Source: Montifringilla adamsi (lineage: Eukaryota > Chordata > Aves > Passeriformes > Passeridae). Taken from it: a stretch of 64,000 nucleotides of DNA. The stretch spans positions 1,396,911 to 1,460,910 of the forward strand of contig JAGGNK010008781.1 of assembly GCA_017590115.1 (NCBI GenBank), read 5' to 3'. Below are positions 1 to 10,106 of this stretch, piece by piece. The notes under the pieces were generated by a model. It saw nothing but the letters and a program-made list of their open reading frames with translations, did not search any database and was not told where the DNA came from. A program made the translations under genes and the position numbers. Position 1 is the first letter of the stretch, and every line of letters begins with the position of its first letter.

Positions 1-16
1 CTTTAGAGAAAAAACC

Positions 17-255
17 ACCCCACAGCACTGCCAGAGATACCCCTGTGCTGTGAGAAATAAAAAAATCCCCACAGCACTGCCAGAGATACCCCTGTGCTGT
101 GAGAAATAAAATCACCCTCACAGCACTGCCAGAGATACCCCTGTGCTGTGAGAAATAAAAAAATCCCCACAGCACTGCCAGAGATACCCCTGTGCTCTGA
201 GAAAAAAAACAAAAATTCCCACAGCACTGCCAGAGATACCCCTGTGCTGTAAGAT
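17..255. repeat. Minisatellite, about 50-bp unit, five copies
   Basis: Five head-to-tail copies of a unit reading cccacagcactgccagagat then acccctgtgctgtgagaaat and an A-rich end of variable length. Copies start near 17, 67, 116, 167 and 220. The unit contains partly self-complementary CACAGCAC / GTGCTGTG arms flanking the centre. The open frame across it on the minus strand is a product of the repeat. The array may continue left of the window. Confidence 0.92.
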
Positions 256-635
256 TTACCACCAGGCTGTTAAAGCTCAGGGGAAATGCTGTGCCTGGAA
301 ATGCTGGCAGAAATGGGTCCTGGAGATGCCCTGCTGCTCATGCAGGGCCTTTGGTTCCATTTTTCCCCTGAATACATGGAGGTGATGGTGGCAGTGGGCC
401 TGCAGCCCATGGCCACCTCTCCAAGCAAGGTCCTGATCCTCATCCAGGCTCTGGCTGCTGGCTTGCCCACGGGCACAGGAGAGGACAAAACCCACCACGC
501 TGATGGAACGATGATTATTTTATTATAATTTATTATATATTTAATTTATTAAATTATTTTAATATTAAATTTATTAAAATAATATCCAGTTTATTTAAAA
601 TACTTAATATATTTTATTATAGCACATTATAGCTA
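256..635. other. Unassigned intergenic DNA with AT-rich block
   Basis: 256-510 is unremarkable. 511-640 is a very AT-rich run of TTTATTA/TTAAATT-type words. The 80-codon plus-strand frame at 286-528 has no recognisable protein features. Confidence 0.5.
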
Positions 636-1001
636 TGATATTTTATTAAATATCCCTTCCTAGGAATTTTCCCCTCCTGAGGACCTGGGAGCCTCAGGAA
701 AGAAATGTAAACAATAACTGTGTGCTGCTGTGGAATGCTACAGGTGCATCTTCCATTGCTCCGTGTGGATTGTTTTCATTGATGACCAACCACAGCCTCC
801 TGTGCCGAGGCTGTGAGCAGTCACAGGATTTTGTTATGCATTCTATTCTATTCTATTCTATTCTATTCTATTCTATTCTTATTCTTTGTAGCCTTCTGAT
901 CTTTCTGTTCTCTCTGTTTAGTATAGTTTTAATGTAGTATTTTAGCATAATATATAACATAATAAACATGGAGTCAAGCCTTGTGTCTCCACACACAGAG
1001 A
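636..1001 (+). mobile_element. Interspersed LTR-like repeat, copy 1
   Basis: Shares a long block with 14866-15222, from the CCTGAGG...GAGCCTCAGGA hairpin-like start through aacaataactgtgtgctgct, tgatgaccaaccacagcctc and the end acatggagtcaag. The shared length, AT-rich end and TG start suggest a solo LTR of a songbird endogenous retrovirus. This copy carries a TTCTA microsatellite in the middle. The family is not named with certainty; ends are approximate. Confidence 0.6.
839..880 (+). repeat. (TTCTA)n microsatellite
   Basis: About eight tandem ttcta units inside the LTR-like repeat. They are absent from the related copy at 14866-15222, so the expansion happened after that copy inserted. Confidence 0.95.
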
Positions 1002-2452
1002 GCTCATCACAACAGAGGTGGCTCTTTGAAAATCCAGCTCGGTGCCAGCCGCAGTGGGACAGGCAAAGGGAGCTGTGGGATGGTCCCAGGAGCCAGAGGA
1101 GAAGTGTTTGTGCTGCCCTGGAATGGTGTGTCCCTTCCCTGGCTGTGGTCAGTGTTTGCCACCACTCCTGGACAGGGACAAAGAGAAAGGCAGAGAAAAT
1201 GCTCAGAGGCAAAACGTGGCTTAGAGAGAGGAGAAATGAGGGCAGAAGTGGAGCTGGAGTAGGTGAGGTGTGTAAAACTGTGCAGGAGATGCAGAGAGAG
1301 AGAAGAGCTGTTCTTTATTTCTCTTTGTGACACAAGGCACAGCTCCCCAGTGACCCTCTGGTCACCACTGACCAGCAGAGGTGAGGATAAAACCCCCAGA
1401 TCATTTCTGATCTCAAAAATGTGGCTCAAAAACGTGGTTTTCGTGCTCTGCTGTGGGGATGGAGACAAGGCTGGTGGATAAAAATGACAATTGGCAGGGC
1501 TGGGGCTGCTGGGACAAACTGGGACAAACTGGGGGGCTCCTCACTCGCAGGATTTGGGGGGCTGGAGGGGCAGGACACACCTGGACCCTTTTTCCCGGAG
1601 CTAACCCCGGTGCTGTGCCCCGGCCGGCGCTGCAGCCAGCGGATGGCACTGTTGCTGCAAGGAAATTTGGGAAAAAAAAAAAAAAGCCATTTAACACTCC
1701 AGAACTGTTTGGATGGAAGTTTTCCATTGAAAACGGTTTTGCCAAAATGGAAACGTTTCACGGCACATGTCTGTTCTCCATGAATTTTTAATGGAGAAAA
1801 ATGTAAATTAATCAGTTTGACTTTATAATTGCAGTATAGCTTGGTTTTTCTTATTGTACTGAATCACTTTATTAATTTATATGGGTCCACAATTCCAATA
1901 TAATTCTTAATTTAATAGTTGGGTTGGTTTGGTTTTTTGTGGTTTTTTTTATCGTAGTGATTCAAAATCTCAAAAAATAAAATAGAATGAAAACATTTTG
2001 AAATTTTTCAAAAATAATAATACCAACAACTGCTGTCCCAGAAAAAAACCATCATATTTGATACTCAGTGTGAGACAAAAATACGTTTCTGAAGGGTTGA
2101 ATTTTGTATGGGCTGGGTGATCTGGGTTTGGATCTGCTCTGAATGGCTCTTGTTGCCAAAAAAAAGTGCTTGAGGAGCTTTCTCGTGGTGCCACGAGAGT
2201 GGCAGTGCTGCCCAGCAGAACGTGCTGCAGGAGGTCAGGTCAGGAGGAATTCCAGGGAGGAATTCCAGGCAAGTGTGGACATAAATGCTGTTTGAGATCA
2301 GAGTGCAGAAGGAGCTCTGGCTGTCCCAGAGGAGCAGCACCATTTCTGTGCTCCCCTCGGGGATGCAGGGCTGGGCTCTTGCTCCTGAGAGCCCCTGCAG
2401 GAAGCTCTGCAGTCAGGAGAAGCACATCTGGGGTCTTTTCTGAGCCCCCCCA
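1002..2452. other. Unassigned intergenic DNA
   Basis: No gene or repeat recognised. Overlapping short frames on both strands near 1000-1790 look like chance frames in GC-richer DNA. There is a 15-base poly-A run near 1671. Confidence 0.5.
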
Positions 2453-2850
2453 TCGAAGGGAGGAAATGAAGGAATTTGACTCCATGCTCTCAGAAGGGCA
2501 ATTTATTATTTCATGGTATTATGTTCTATTAAAGGATGCTATACTAACACTATACTAAAGAATACAGAAGGGATACGGGCAGAAAGCTGGAAAGATGCTG
2601 CTGAAAACTCGTGACTCTGCTCCAGAGGCCAACACAGCTTGGCTGTAATTGGCCAATAAGCAAAAACAATTCACATGCAACCAATGGAACAATCACCTTG
2701 TTGGATAAACAATCTCTAAACCACATCCCAAAGCAGCAAAACACAGGAGAAGCAAATGAGATAAAATTGTTGTGGTTTTTTCCTGAGGCTTCTCAGCTTC
2801 CCAGGAGAGAAATCCTGGAGAAGGGATTTTTCCAGAAAATATGACACACA
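2453..2850 (-). mobile_element. Interspersed LTR-like repeat, related family, minus orientation
   Basis: Read on the minus strand it begins tgtgtcatattttctgg, continues with a CTCCTGGGAAGCTGAGAAGCCTCAGGA block and ends with gcatggagtcaaattcc. The layout matches the copies at 636-1001 and 14866-15222 at both ends, while the middle differs. It looks like a solo LTR of a sister subfamily. Confidence 0.6.
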
Positions 2851-3789
2851 TCCTTTCTTGTTTGTGTCTGACACAGTTCCTTTGGTGGCTGTGTCAACAG
2901 TGCAGACAGAACCAAGCCCTGTCACTGCCTCTGTCAGCTCCAAACTGCTCTGCAGAGCCCCAAATGAGGCAGAGAAATTCACACTGTAATATTAATAACT
3001 GAGGGGGCCTTCAGCCTTTAATAATTAACAAAGTGCTAACTGGAGCTGAATGCTCCTTTTCCTGACTCCAATTACAGACCCGTTTGGCCCAGGCTCAGCT
3101 GGGGGAAGAGGCTGAGCAGCAGTGTTCTAACAGAGACCCAGAGCTGAGAGAAATTGTTCTCCTTTGGCCCACACAGAAGATTAAATAAAGCTTTGGGCTC
3201 CAGCAGTGCAGGAGCCAAAGCATCAGGTGCTACAGGAGAATAAAGCACTGCTGCACCCCAGCCACTCCAAAGCAGGGACTGCTGTGGCACCAGAGCCAGC
3301 TCCTGGAGCCTGCTGGCCAGTAACCCACCTGTCTAAGGTAAAATGCAATGTTCTTCCAGCAGGTGACAGCTGCTCATGCCCTTGCCACTTCTCCCCAGAG
3401 CTGAGCTGAGTGGGAGGCTCCTGCTCGTATTTTCTGCCTGAAATAGAGCTGCTAGTGCAGCTTTAACGAGAAGTTTAGCATTTGGAAAACCTGCTATGAT
3501 CTTTGCAAGGTGATTTACAAGCCTTGGATAAATGTTGTGAGTGTTTTGCTGCACCACGGTGCTGTTCTGGCAGCACTCCTGCTCCCCCAGACACTGCTGC
3601 TGGCAGAGAGGCCAATTTAGCAGGCACAGCTTCAGTGCTCCTCAAACCCTGCTTCCAAAGGGCTGTTATGCAACCAGAAGGGAAGGGAACCAGTAAATTC
3701 CAAATTGTGGTTACCTAGCAGCTAAAGCTGAGTGATGGAGCTGCCATGGGTTCTGCTTGTACAATCTTGTTCTTCCTCTGGTTGTACAA
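2851..3789. other. Unassigned intergenic DNA
   Basis: No repeat, exon or RNA gene recognised on either strand. Confidence 0.5.
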
Positions 3790-4186
3790 TCCTCCTTTCC
3801 TTTCCTCTCCTCTCCTTTCCCCTCTGGGGAGAAACCCTGGAAACCTTTTTCCTTTCCTTTCCCCTCTCTTCTTTCCTTTCCTTTCCTCTCCTCTCGGGAG
3901 AAACCCTGGAAACCTTTTTCCTTTCCTTTCCTTTCCTTTCCCCTCTCTTCTTTCCTTTCCTTTCCTCTCCTCTCGGGAGAAACCCTGGAAACCTTTTTCC
4001 TTTCCTTTCCCCTCTCTTCTCCTTTTTCCTTTCCTTTCCTTTCCTTTCCCCTCTCCTTTCCTTTTCTATCCTTTCCTCTCCTTTTTCCTTTCCTCTCCTC
4101 TGCTTTCCTTTTTCCTTTCCTCTCCTCTCCTTTCTCCTTTCCTTTCCTTTCCTCTCCCCTCTCCTCTCCTCCCCTCTCCTCTTTCC
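3790..4186 (+). repeat. 400-bp polypyrimidine tract with embedded 70-80-bp repeat
   Basis: The plus strand is almost pure C/T (CCTTT, CTCTCC words). It is interrupted three times by a gggagaaaccctggaaacc island (near 3827, 3896 and 3975), which makes the left part a higher-order tandem repeat. Frames across it on both strands (Phe/Leu/Ser/Pro-rich on plus, Lys/Arg/Glu/Gly-rich on minus) are repeat translations, not genes. Confidence 0.95.
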
Positions 4187-5519
4187 TCCCAACCCAACCA
4201 AAACAACCAAGTTTTGTTATTTTTATTCAACCAGGCTCCCCATCCATGCTTAGAAGAGCTCAGGCAATCACAGCAGCATTACCAGGAGAGGCTGGGGTGG
4301 TGTTGGGTCTTGTCACACCGTGGATATTTTTAATCACCAGCTCTCCCAGGGTTGCCCCATCATTCCTGCCTGATCCTCGGTGCAGGGCTGGCTCCCAAAG
4401 TGGGCTTTGGCCATCGCTGTGCTCTTTTCCAGCTGCCTGGCAGCAATTAATGAGCCCCCCGGGGGATTTCCTGATTTGCAAATTGTTTTCTTAGCACTTA
4501 AATAGGAGGAGTTGGGAGGTGGGAGCAGAGTAGGGACAGGAGTGAGGAATTCTCCTGGATTATTATCCCATTTTATCCCGTTATTGTAAATGGGATCTTC
4601 ACCTGGCTGCAGGGGGGAAGTGGAATTTCCCTTCCTTTGCAAGCATGGAATTTTCAGTCAAAAGCTGGAATCAGGTATTTTGTCCCTGTTATTTAGATTT
4701 TAATTGTGTTTTATAGATAAATGTGTGTGTTCCGTGGCCATCCTGTCTCAGTTTGCCACTGCCTGCAGGGTTTGTTCAGGGTCAGGCTGTGCCTCCCTGC
4801 TCACGACCAGAACCTGGGAAATAAATTGTGTTTGCCAAATGTCCTGGAAAGATTTGGGCTGGGAGAGCTCCAGCCATGGAGGAGAGCAAGAAAAAAAAAG
4901 CAAAGAAACCAGAGTTCTCAATGGCATAATTGCAGTATTTCAGAATTAACATATACTTCATTTTGGTGGCTCAGTTTTTCAGTGAGAAAACAGCATTTTC
5001 TGCAAAAATGTTGCTTGAAACTGAAATTTCCATTGGAAATCTGGCTCTGATGGAAAAATTTCTGATGGATCTGTGCTTGCTCCTTCTCTGTGTTTCTTAA
5101 ACAAGAACTGAAATTCAGTTTTTCAGCAACACAGAGCGTTGCTGGCTGCCTCAATCTATAAATATAAATAAGAACTACAATTGCAATCCTAGTTCTGTTC
5201 TGTGGAAATATAAAAACCATTGGAATGGGTGAAAATGAAGAAGGGTTAAGCTTTGAGGATGATCTGATGATTCCAAGAGGCCATTAAACATTTTTAGCAC
5301 TTGTACAGAAAGTCAAAAGACAAGTTTTTCAGAGGTTTTTTTATTGAAGGAATCCCAGCAAGCTCTAGTTAGGAGAAGTGGGTACTCATGGGAAACATCA
5401 GAATAAAGACAGGATTGCTCCACACATTTTGGTAAAGATAATTTTTGGTTTCTCCAAGCCTGTTCACCCATCTGTGATCTCTTCCAGTGCCATTAATTGA
5501 AAATGCTGTACCAGTAGAG
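4187..5519. other. Unassigned intergenic DNA
   Basis: No gene or repeat recognised. Confidence 0.5.
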
Positions 5520-5523
5520 AGGG

Positions 5524-5556
<33 letters not shown>

Positions 5557-5718
5557 AATGCAAAAAAAAAATTTCTTTTAAGGGAAAAAGCACAAGTTGT
5601 TTGTCAGAGTGATGCAGAAGAAGAAATCAAAAAAAAAAAAAAAAAAAGGCAAAAAAAAAATTATTTTCAGGGAAAAAGCAAAAGTTGTTTGTCAGAGTGA
5701 TGCAGAAGAAGAAATCTG
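5520..5718. repeat. Two poly-A tracts within an imperfect 90-bp tandem duplication
   Basis: A 32-base A run at about 5523-5554 and a 19-base run at about 5629-5647 each precede the same block: aaaagcacaagttgtttgtc (or the aaaagcaaaag variant) followed by agagtgatgcagaagaagaa. The second block ends near 5715. Confidence 0.9.
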
Positions 5719-7861
5719 ACTCTCCAGGAGTGCAGGAGGCACCAAAGCTGAAGCTCAGAGGCCACCAGGCTGTTCCTGAGCTTCACCTTGCACAGCCCCC
5801 TGCTCCTCCCACACTGGAGATTCCAGACAGAATCCAGGCAGAAACTGTGCTGGGTTCCACAAGGAACCCTTGGAATATTCCAAATCCCTTGGAATGTTTC
5901 AGAAATTCCAGCAGAATCCTGGTTTCCCTCTGGGAGTGTGGGGAGCAAAGCTCAACTCCCTGCTTTTATGTCCAGGTTCATTTTTTTATCTCAGGTTTCA
6001 GTTTTCTGCTCTGTTCACAGCCCCAGGAAAGGGAAAATCAGGTGAGCTTTTGTTCCATGTTCTGCACCAGAAATTCCAGCCCAGGCTCAGCCAGTTTCCC
6101 CCTAAAACTCATCAAAACCAGCCTTTTGTTTCTTAAAATGCTTTTTGTAAGAAAATGCTCAACCAGCTTCACTCAGGGTACTGTGGCATTAACTGTAAAT
6201 AATAATTACGAAGAGAGGATTTAAAAAACCTTCACAGGTTCTGATTAGGATACAGACCTAGATTAAACTTGCCTGAAACACTGGAAAACAGTAGTTAAAT
6301 CCTCTGATATGCTTTGTTATGTCTGTTTCCTGGCCATGAAAACCCTAGAAAAGAAGGGGATTAGCAGAAAATGCAAACCAGAGGGGAAAATTGATCTTTA
6401 GGAGAAATTTGAAGTTGTTGCACCAAATTTACCCTCGGTGAGAGCAGAGCTTTCTTTAACTTCGAGATCTGGGGCACGAGATGTTCTGCCTCAGTTTTCA
6501 TCCACAGCTTTTCAAAAGCCACAAGAAGGTGCAGGTCACCCCCATGGAAAGCCAGGAGACTCGTGAGGAAAAACAGCCAGCAGACATTTTTAAAATAATC
6601 AAAGAAGAATAAACCATGAACAAGTCCCAGAAAAATGCTCAGGAGGCGGAGAGTTCATTTTTTAAACTGATCTCTTCTCCCTGCAGAATCTTGCTCCCAC
6701 CTTATCAATATTTTAGGAAAGAAAGAGAAACCTTGTGCAGCTGCAGAAGCAATTTGGAGGGATTAAAAATTTATCCTGTTTTGAGCAAAGCTTTCAGCAG
6801 GTGCTGGAATCACTTAATCACAGGTGGGTGACCTGCCCAGCTCCCCTGCCCATGGCTGGAACTGGGGTGGAGGTCCTGGGAATTCTCCTGTCAGAATTCC
6901 TGCCACAGTGGGTCACACACTTTGCCTAGAAAAGCAAAAAAAAAATCAAGTCTAGGATGGAAAAATGACATTTTTCCTGCTGGTTTCTTTCACTTGGTGG
7001 TGGAATAGAGGCAACAGGTTATATCAGGCTTTGAATTTGGCTCAATAATTAAATTGGCTGATTAACATCAGCTGAAACCCAGAATTTGGGCTCTGCAGGA
7101 AATTTGGAGAATTCTACGTTGATTTTCACTCTAGAGTAGAAGGAGCCTTGTGGATTAGAAATTTCCAAAACATCCCCCTCACCGAGAATTTTATTGAAGT
7201 GAAGAAAAAGGAAAATAGGAAAACCTCCAGCTGACACACAGAAATCAACCCAAAACTTTAATTCCTAAAAGCCTTTAAAACATATGGGTTGTTTTTTGGT
7301 TTGTTCTTTTTTCATTGCTAAAGGAACCTAATTAAAACATTTCCTTTACGGTGCTTTTCAGTGGAATTTCACTGTGATTATGATGTTGGATGGAACATTT
7401 CGCTGAAACCAACCAGGTGTGGAGACACCACCTGGGAGCTGGGGAGACTTTTCCCAAATTTCCCTGGTGTGTTTGGCACTGGGACAGCTGGGTGACAAAT
7501 CCCTGAGGAGCTGCCCACCCTGGCCAAGGACAGGGCTGTGGGATTTCCCCTGCTCTGAAGGGAACAAGCTGGATGTGGCACAGTGACCCCATCCCTCTGC
7601 TGGCAGAGCTGCTCCTCATTCCCACCCACCAGAATTAATTGCTTTCATCAACACCACTCATTAGAGCAAAGAATAATCAGATTTTCTGGCGTGGTGTGTG
7701 ACAGAGCTGTGATGGGTTACACCAGGGCAGGGAGATTGGAGGGGAAATGTGGGCACAGGTCCTGTTGGGATGTGGAGAAATGCAAATTGGAGCTTCCTGG
7801 TGGGAAACAACCTGGAACCATTTGTACTCCCCATGGTCAGGTCCTTGGGGCCCTCTGGGAG
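5719..7861. other. Unassigned intergenic DNA
   Basis: No coding exon or named repeat seen. Short frames such as 5685-6224 (+) have no domain features. Confidence 0.5.
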
Positions 7862-8136
7862 CTCAGGCTGGGCTTTAGGGTCTGAGTCCCTAATTGAGGC
7901 TGGGCTTTAGGGTCTGAGTCCCTAATTCAGGCTGGGCTTTAGGGTCTGAGTCCCTAATTCAGGCTGGGCTTTAGGGTCTGAGTCCCTAATTGAGGCTGGG
8001 CTTTAGGGTCTGAGTCCCTAATTGAGGCTGGGCTTTAGGGTCTGAGTCCCTAATTCAGGCTGGGCTTTAGGGTCTGAGTCCCTAATTCAGGCTGGGCTTT
8101 AGGGTCTGAATCCCTAATTCAGGCTGGGTTTAGGAT
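7862..8136 (+). repeat. 32-bp minisatellite containing paired TTAGGG and CCCTAA
   Basis: TTAGGG recurs at 7875, 7907, 7939, 7971, 8003, 8035, 8067 and 8099, exactly 32 bases apart, with a ninth decayed unit at about 8129. Each unit reads gctgggctttagggtctgag then tccctaattcag. TTAGGG and CCCTAA are separated by TCTGAGT, forming a short inverted repeat in every unit. Confidence 0.97.
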
Positions 8137-9763
8137 CTGGAGGAGCTTTTTCTCTCTCAGGTGGAGAATGGCCCAGCAGGGAGGGGTCAGGGTGGGGCAG
8201 GGGCACAGAACATTTGGGGTGTCAGGGACAGCCCTGGGATGTGCCCCAGCACACAGGAGTTTCCATCCTCGGGGGCAAACTCTGTCCCAGCTTGGATTCT
8301 GTCCCAGTTTTGATTCTGTCCCAGGGCAATCCAGGATTTGCTGGGAACAATTCCCAGCTCAGTTTGGGCTCAAGGGGAAGGAAATCCCCTCCCTAAAGCC
8401 CTGTCTGGGAGGACAAATGTTCTCCTGGCCATGGGGAGTGCTCTGGTGTCCCACACATCCAAACTGCAGATGGACCCAGGGCAGAAATAACCCAGTGAAA
8501 GGGAGAAAAATACAAAATATGGGGTTTTTTTCAGTCAGAGGATTCCAACTTTGGACCTCCGTGCTGGGCAGGTTTCTGCAGCATTTGTCACAGGTAATAC
8601 TGGCAATCTATTCCTGGCTGAACTGTAAATAATTGCTGCCAGAATGCCATCGTGGTGCTGAGGAATATTTCTCCAACAGAAGAGAAACAGCGTGTTGATT
8701 CTTGAACCACAGAAAGCTATAATTGTCATTTAAAATCTGGCACGTTGTTTAAAATACTGAATTCTTTATCTTTCAGAATCTTTATAATTATACATCTAAA
8801 CCATCACTCTGAATACATTTGCAAGTGTTGTTCCATTTTTAAGATCTTCCCCAATTTAAATATCAAGGCCTGAGAGAAAAATGAAATTAAAAAATCCTAC
8901 CTGCGCAGAAAGCAGAGCCCATTCTGTTTCAAAGCTATTCATTCCTGTTATAGTTACAAAAAAAGAGTTATAAAATTTAAAATTATAACACTTATTTGAA
9001 ATGTCTTTTCTCACACAATAGCAAATGTTCCTGCTCCTCCTCTCACTATAAAACCACCATATCAAATACCTTTTTTCATGAAATTATAGAAGTGCTGGGG
9101 GAAAAAAACCCCACAGAATATTAAAACTTCTCAGCTTCAGAGATGCCAAACTGTTATCAAGGACTGTGAGAGGCTACAAATTTTCAGAAATAGTGAAAGG
9201 AGGGGGGAAAATCCCAGGCTTTGACATGAACAGGATGATCCCAGCCACTGGCTCTTGCTCACAGCCCAGAGTTTCAGCAGTGGCTGGAGTGGAGATGGCT
9301 CTGACAAGGATCAGACTCTGATCTCTGGCCTGGCTCTTACTGTGTGCAGTTATGCACTGGAAGAGTTTTGACAAAAATAATAACCCCCACCAGGAGCAGG
9401 GACCGTGTGAGACAGGAAAATCCCAGATCCCTGAATTAGCTCTGCCCTCCTGGGATGTCTGAATGCAAGCAGGGCTCCTGAAAATGCAGAGCCTTGGTCT
9501 GGAGGGTCTCTGGTGCTGATCTCCACAGGGAACGTTCTGCCAGGAGGGAAGAAAGGAAGCAGACCTTGCTCTGCCCAGAAAGTGCTGGGGCTCCCTGCTG
9601 TAGAAGGGGATTACAGGCATGGAAGGTGCTGTCAGAACCTGAGGGCTCATGAAACAATTCCCATGGGATTTCCACCATGGCAGCTGGCAGCCGAGGAGCA
9701 GTGGGGAGAAGACCTGCAGGTCCTGGTCTTGTTCCTGAGCTGATTTCTGACTCCATGGGTTAT
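8137..9763. other. Unassigned intergenic DNA
   Basis: No gene or repeat recognised. 8730-9070 is AT-rich. Frames at 9174-9938 (-) and 9436-9756 (-) are chance frames, the former running into the adjacent tandem array. Confidence 0.5.
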
Positions 9764-10106
9764 CTATCCCAAAGAATGCCCCAAGGAACGCCCCAAGGAA
9801 CATCCCAAGGAATCTCCCAAGGACTATCCAAGGAATCTCCCAAGGAATCTCCCAAGGACTATCCCAAGGACTATCCAAGGAACATCCCATGGAATCTCCC
9901 AAGGAGTATCCCAAGGAATCTCCCAAAGAACACCCCAAGGACTATCCCAAGGAACATCCCAAGGAATCTCCCAAGGACTATCCAAGGAATCTCCCAAAGA
10001 ACACCCCAAGGAACATCCCAAGGAATCTCCCAAGGACTATCCAAGGAATCTCCCAAGGACTATCCCAAGGAACATCCCAAGGGATCTCCCAAGGAACATC
10101 CCAAGT
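9764..10106 (+). repeat. 12-bp minisatellite (CCCAAGGAAYMT)n
   Basis: About 28 units of cccaaggaacat, cccaaggaatct and cccaaggactat, plus 11-base variants that shift the frame. Being mostly a multiple of three, it stays open in several frames on both strands, producing Lys/Pro/Glu-rich and Trp/Asp/Leu-rich translations. These are not genes. Confidence 0.95.

Noticed and set aside
17..255. CRISPR-like array
   Set aside because: The whole unit repeats including the spacer, copies are directly adjacent, and the context is vertebrate; it is a minisatellite.
3722..4494. Long frames on both strands (up to 245 codons) across the polypyrimidine tract
   Set aside because: Translations are pure Phe/Leu/Ser/Pro or Lys/Arg/Glu/Gly repeats generated by low-complexity DNA; no start context or splice structure.
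7862..8136. Interstitial telomere repeat
   Set aside because: TTAGGG occurs once per 32-base unit, not in tandem; it is a minisatellite containing the word.
9174..9938. 254-codon minus-strand frame
   Set aside because: The first part translates the 12-bp array and the rest has no domain features; it is open by chance.
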